Of a DNA stretch of 64,000 nucleotides, positions 62,490 to 64,000 are shown piece by piece. Source of the stretch: an uncultured Geobacteraceae bacterium (GTDB taxonomy: Bacteria; Desulfobacterota; Desulfuromonadia; Geobacterales; Pseudopelobacteraceae). The stretch is taken from positions 1 through 64,000 of the forward strand of contig CAIRBT010000102.1 in assembly GCA_903876875.1 (NCBI GenBank), in the 5' to 3' direction. The position numbers and the translations under genes are program-made. Positions within the stretch are counted from its first letter, which is position 1; each line of letters begins with the position of its first letter. A model generated the notes under the pieces. It searched no databases. It was not told the DNA's origin and saw only the letters and a list, made by a program, of their open reading frames with translations.

Positions 62490-64000
62490 ATGGCGGAAGG
62501 CACGATACAGCTGTTGCCGCTGGCAATTGTGGTGGCCTTGTTTGCGGTACTGATTCTTTCCGGTCTCCGCAACAGAAAGCGACACGCAACGGAATACGGC
62601 TTCCGGGGAAATTATGCCGGACGCATCGGCATCGGTGCCGGTATCGCCAGTAACTGGATGAGTTCCGCCAGTTTTCTTGGTCTAGCGGGGATCTTCTATC
62701 TGAAGGGCTATTTCGCCATGGCCTACGTAGTGGGGTGGACCGGCGGCTATGTGCTGCTGCTGGTGCTGATAGCCACCCAGATCAGGCGCTTTGGCAAATT
62801 CACCGCCCCCGACTTTGTCGGATTTCGCTATGAATCCGAGGGGGCACGTACCATTGTGGCAGTTATTTCCATCGTCATTACGGTTATCTACTGCGTTGCC
62901 CAGTTCCGGGGTATCGCCCTGCTGGTCTCCTGGCTGTTCAACATCGGCTATATTCCGGCAGTGGCCCTGGGGACGTCCCTTTTTGTCTCCTTCGTGGTGG
63001 TCTCGGGGCTTATGGGGACGGCACGCAACCAGAAAATGCAATATTTCGTGCTGATTACCACCTTTATCCTCCCCCTGATGGTGCTTACCCGCAAACTTGG
63101 TTATTTTTGGATACTTCCCCAGTTCGGCTACGGGGAAGCCATCGGTGAACTACAGCAGCAATTCGGCGTCAACTGGTCAGAGCCCTTTGCCGACACTTCG
63201 CTTTTCCAATGGTTTGCCCTCTGTTTTTCCATGATGTTCGGCACCGCCGGTATGCCACACGTCCTCTCGCGGTTCTACATGACTCCCGGCATACGGGATG
63301 CCCGTTGGGGAGTGGTCTGGGGGCTGTTTTTCATCGCCCTGATCTACTGGTCCGCACCGGCTTATGGCGTACTGGCACGGCTCATTGAAGCCCGCCACGC
63401 CCTCCCCTTCAACGCCGGTGGCATCGATGCCGCCGACCTGATTGTCCTCTCGGTGGCCAGCTTGGGCGGTTTGCCGACCTGGCTCGTCGGTTTGCTGGCC
63501 GCGGGGGGCATGAGCGCAGCATTTTCGGCTACGGCCGGCCTGCTAATGACCGGTTCCGCATCCTTTTCCTACGACATTTATCCCCGATTGATCCGACCGA
63601 ATGCCACCGAATCGGACAAAATCTTTGCCGCCAAAGGTTTTTTCCTGCTGCTGGCTGCCATTGTCATGGTACTGACGTTCCGCCCCTGGGGCATGATCGT
63701 CGAAATAGCCGCTTTCGCCTTTGCACTGGCAGGTAACACCATCTTTCCAGCCTTCCTGCTCGGCATCTGGTGGCCCCGAACTAACGCAACCGGCGTTATC
63801 TGCGGCATGCTTACCGGTCTTGCCATCAGCTTTTCTTCCCTCCTTTGTGGAAGTTCATTGCCCTTTATCTCCACCCTGTTCCCCAGCACCTCGTCGGCTC
63901 TCGTCGGAGCCCCCCTGGTGATGTTGGTCATGGTGGCGGCCTCCTCCCTCAGCTCACCACCGTCTGAAGCTGTTCGGCTCTTCCTGACCCGGCAGGTTCA
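62490..64000 (+). CDS. Sodium:solute symporter (SSS), large subunit, 3' end cut
   Basis: The frame runs from ATG 62490 to the window edge (503 complete codons) with no stop. It shows many membrane helices and SSS-family motifs: the IGAGIASNWMSSASFLGLAGIFYLKGY region and, later, a GMSAAFSATAGLLM segment. SSS proteins paired with DUF4212 form the VC_2705-type group, often acetate or related organic-acid transporters; the substrate here is unknown. It overlaps none of its neighbours; spacing indicates one operon with DUF4212. Confidence 0.9.
   Translation, partial: MAEGTIQLLPLAIVVALFAVLILSGLRNRKRHATEYGFRGNYAGRIGIGAGIASNWMSSASFLGLAGIFYLKGYFAMAYVVGWTGGYVLLLVLIATQIRRFGKFTAPDFVGFRYESEGARTIVAVISIVITVIYCVAQFRGIALLVSWLFNIGYIPAVALGTSLFVSFVVVSGLMGTARNQKMQYFVLITTFILPLMVLTRKLGYFWILPQFGYGEAIGELQQQFGVNWSEPFADTSLFQWFALCFSMMFGTAGMPHVLSRFYMTPGIRDARWGVVWGLFFIALIYWSAPAYGVLARLIEARHALPFNAGGIDAADLIVLSVASLGGLPTWLVGLLAAGGMSAAFSATAGLLMTGSASFSYDIYPRLIRPNATESDKIFAAKGFFLLLAAIVMVLTFRPWGMIVEIAAFAFALAGNTIFPAFLLGIWWPRTNATGVICGMLTGLAISFSSLLCGSSLPFISTLFPSTSSALVGAPLVMLVMVAASSLSSPPSEAVRLFLTRQV

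Overview
The window reads as Gram-negative chromosomal DNA. The gene set points to a member of the Desulfuromonadia (Geobacter / Pelobacter / Trichlorobacter-like): LL-diaminopimelate aminotransferase, several chemoreceptors including one with a c-type heme motif, a GEMM-I (cyclic di-GMP type) riboswitch, a conserved delta-proteobacterial HEAT-like protein, a sigma-54 response regulator and a DUF4212/SSS symporter pair. This placement is an inference from gene content. No rRNA, tRNA, CRISPR array or insertion sequence was recognised.

Layout. 1-4350: end of an integrated mobile element or prophage. A leftward operon of very small genes (204-1458, including an AlpA-like excisionase) is separated by an operator region from a rightward operon with a LexA/CI-type S24 repressor, two exported or membrane proteins and an ImmA/IrrE-like metallopeptidase. 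A strong terminator closes it at about 4350. 4450-12037: core operon nadC, birA, coaX, an EF-G paralogue, a SPOR protein, a HEAT-like protein and a divergent MglA-like GTPase. 12200-17882: porin-like protein, kinase-BON fusion, PHP phosphoesterase, nth, a beta-hydroxyacid dehydrogenase, ruvC and ruvA (no ruvB beside them). 18001-22081: lipoproteins, MucR-type regulator, thioesterase, PLD-type nuclease and small exported proteins. 22368-29476: HD-GYP response regulator, the operon proC / polyphosphate:AMP phosphotransferase / B12-radical SAM protein, a DUF3467-like protein and a PilZ protein.

29691-40073 is a chemosensory and signalling island: three chemoreceptors, a CheY-like regulator, a 1192-residue hybrid kinase with a periplasmic NMT1/THI5-like domain, and a CheX phosphatase. 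The third receptor carries a periplasmic CXXCH motif and lies behind a GEMM-I riboswitch and a terminator. 40455-41654: HU, a ZraP/CpxP-like periplasmic protein and a glycine-rich membrane protein. 42046-45866: two lipoprotein serpins flank a DUF6502 gene. The first serpin and the DUF6502 gene have nearly identical promoters with the same 16-bp palindrome over the -10 box; this is the most unusual locus here. 45954-58688: mutS2, BI-1 family protein, class A penicillin-binding protein, an outer-membrane barrel, a BIG2-repeat lipoprotein and the lysine operon dapA-dapB-dapL. 58786-61082: sigma-54 response regulator and a sensor kinase that lacks its ATPase domain. 61503-64000: trmB and a sodium/solute symporter pair cut by the window edge.

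Cyclic di-GMP is a recurring theme: an HD-GYP phosphodiesterase, a PilZ receptor and a riboswitch lie within 16 kb beside chemotaxis genes.
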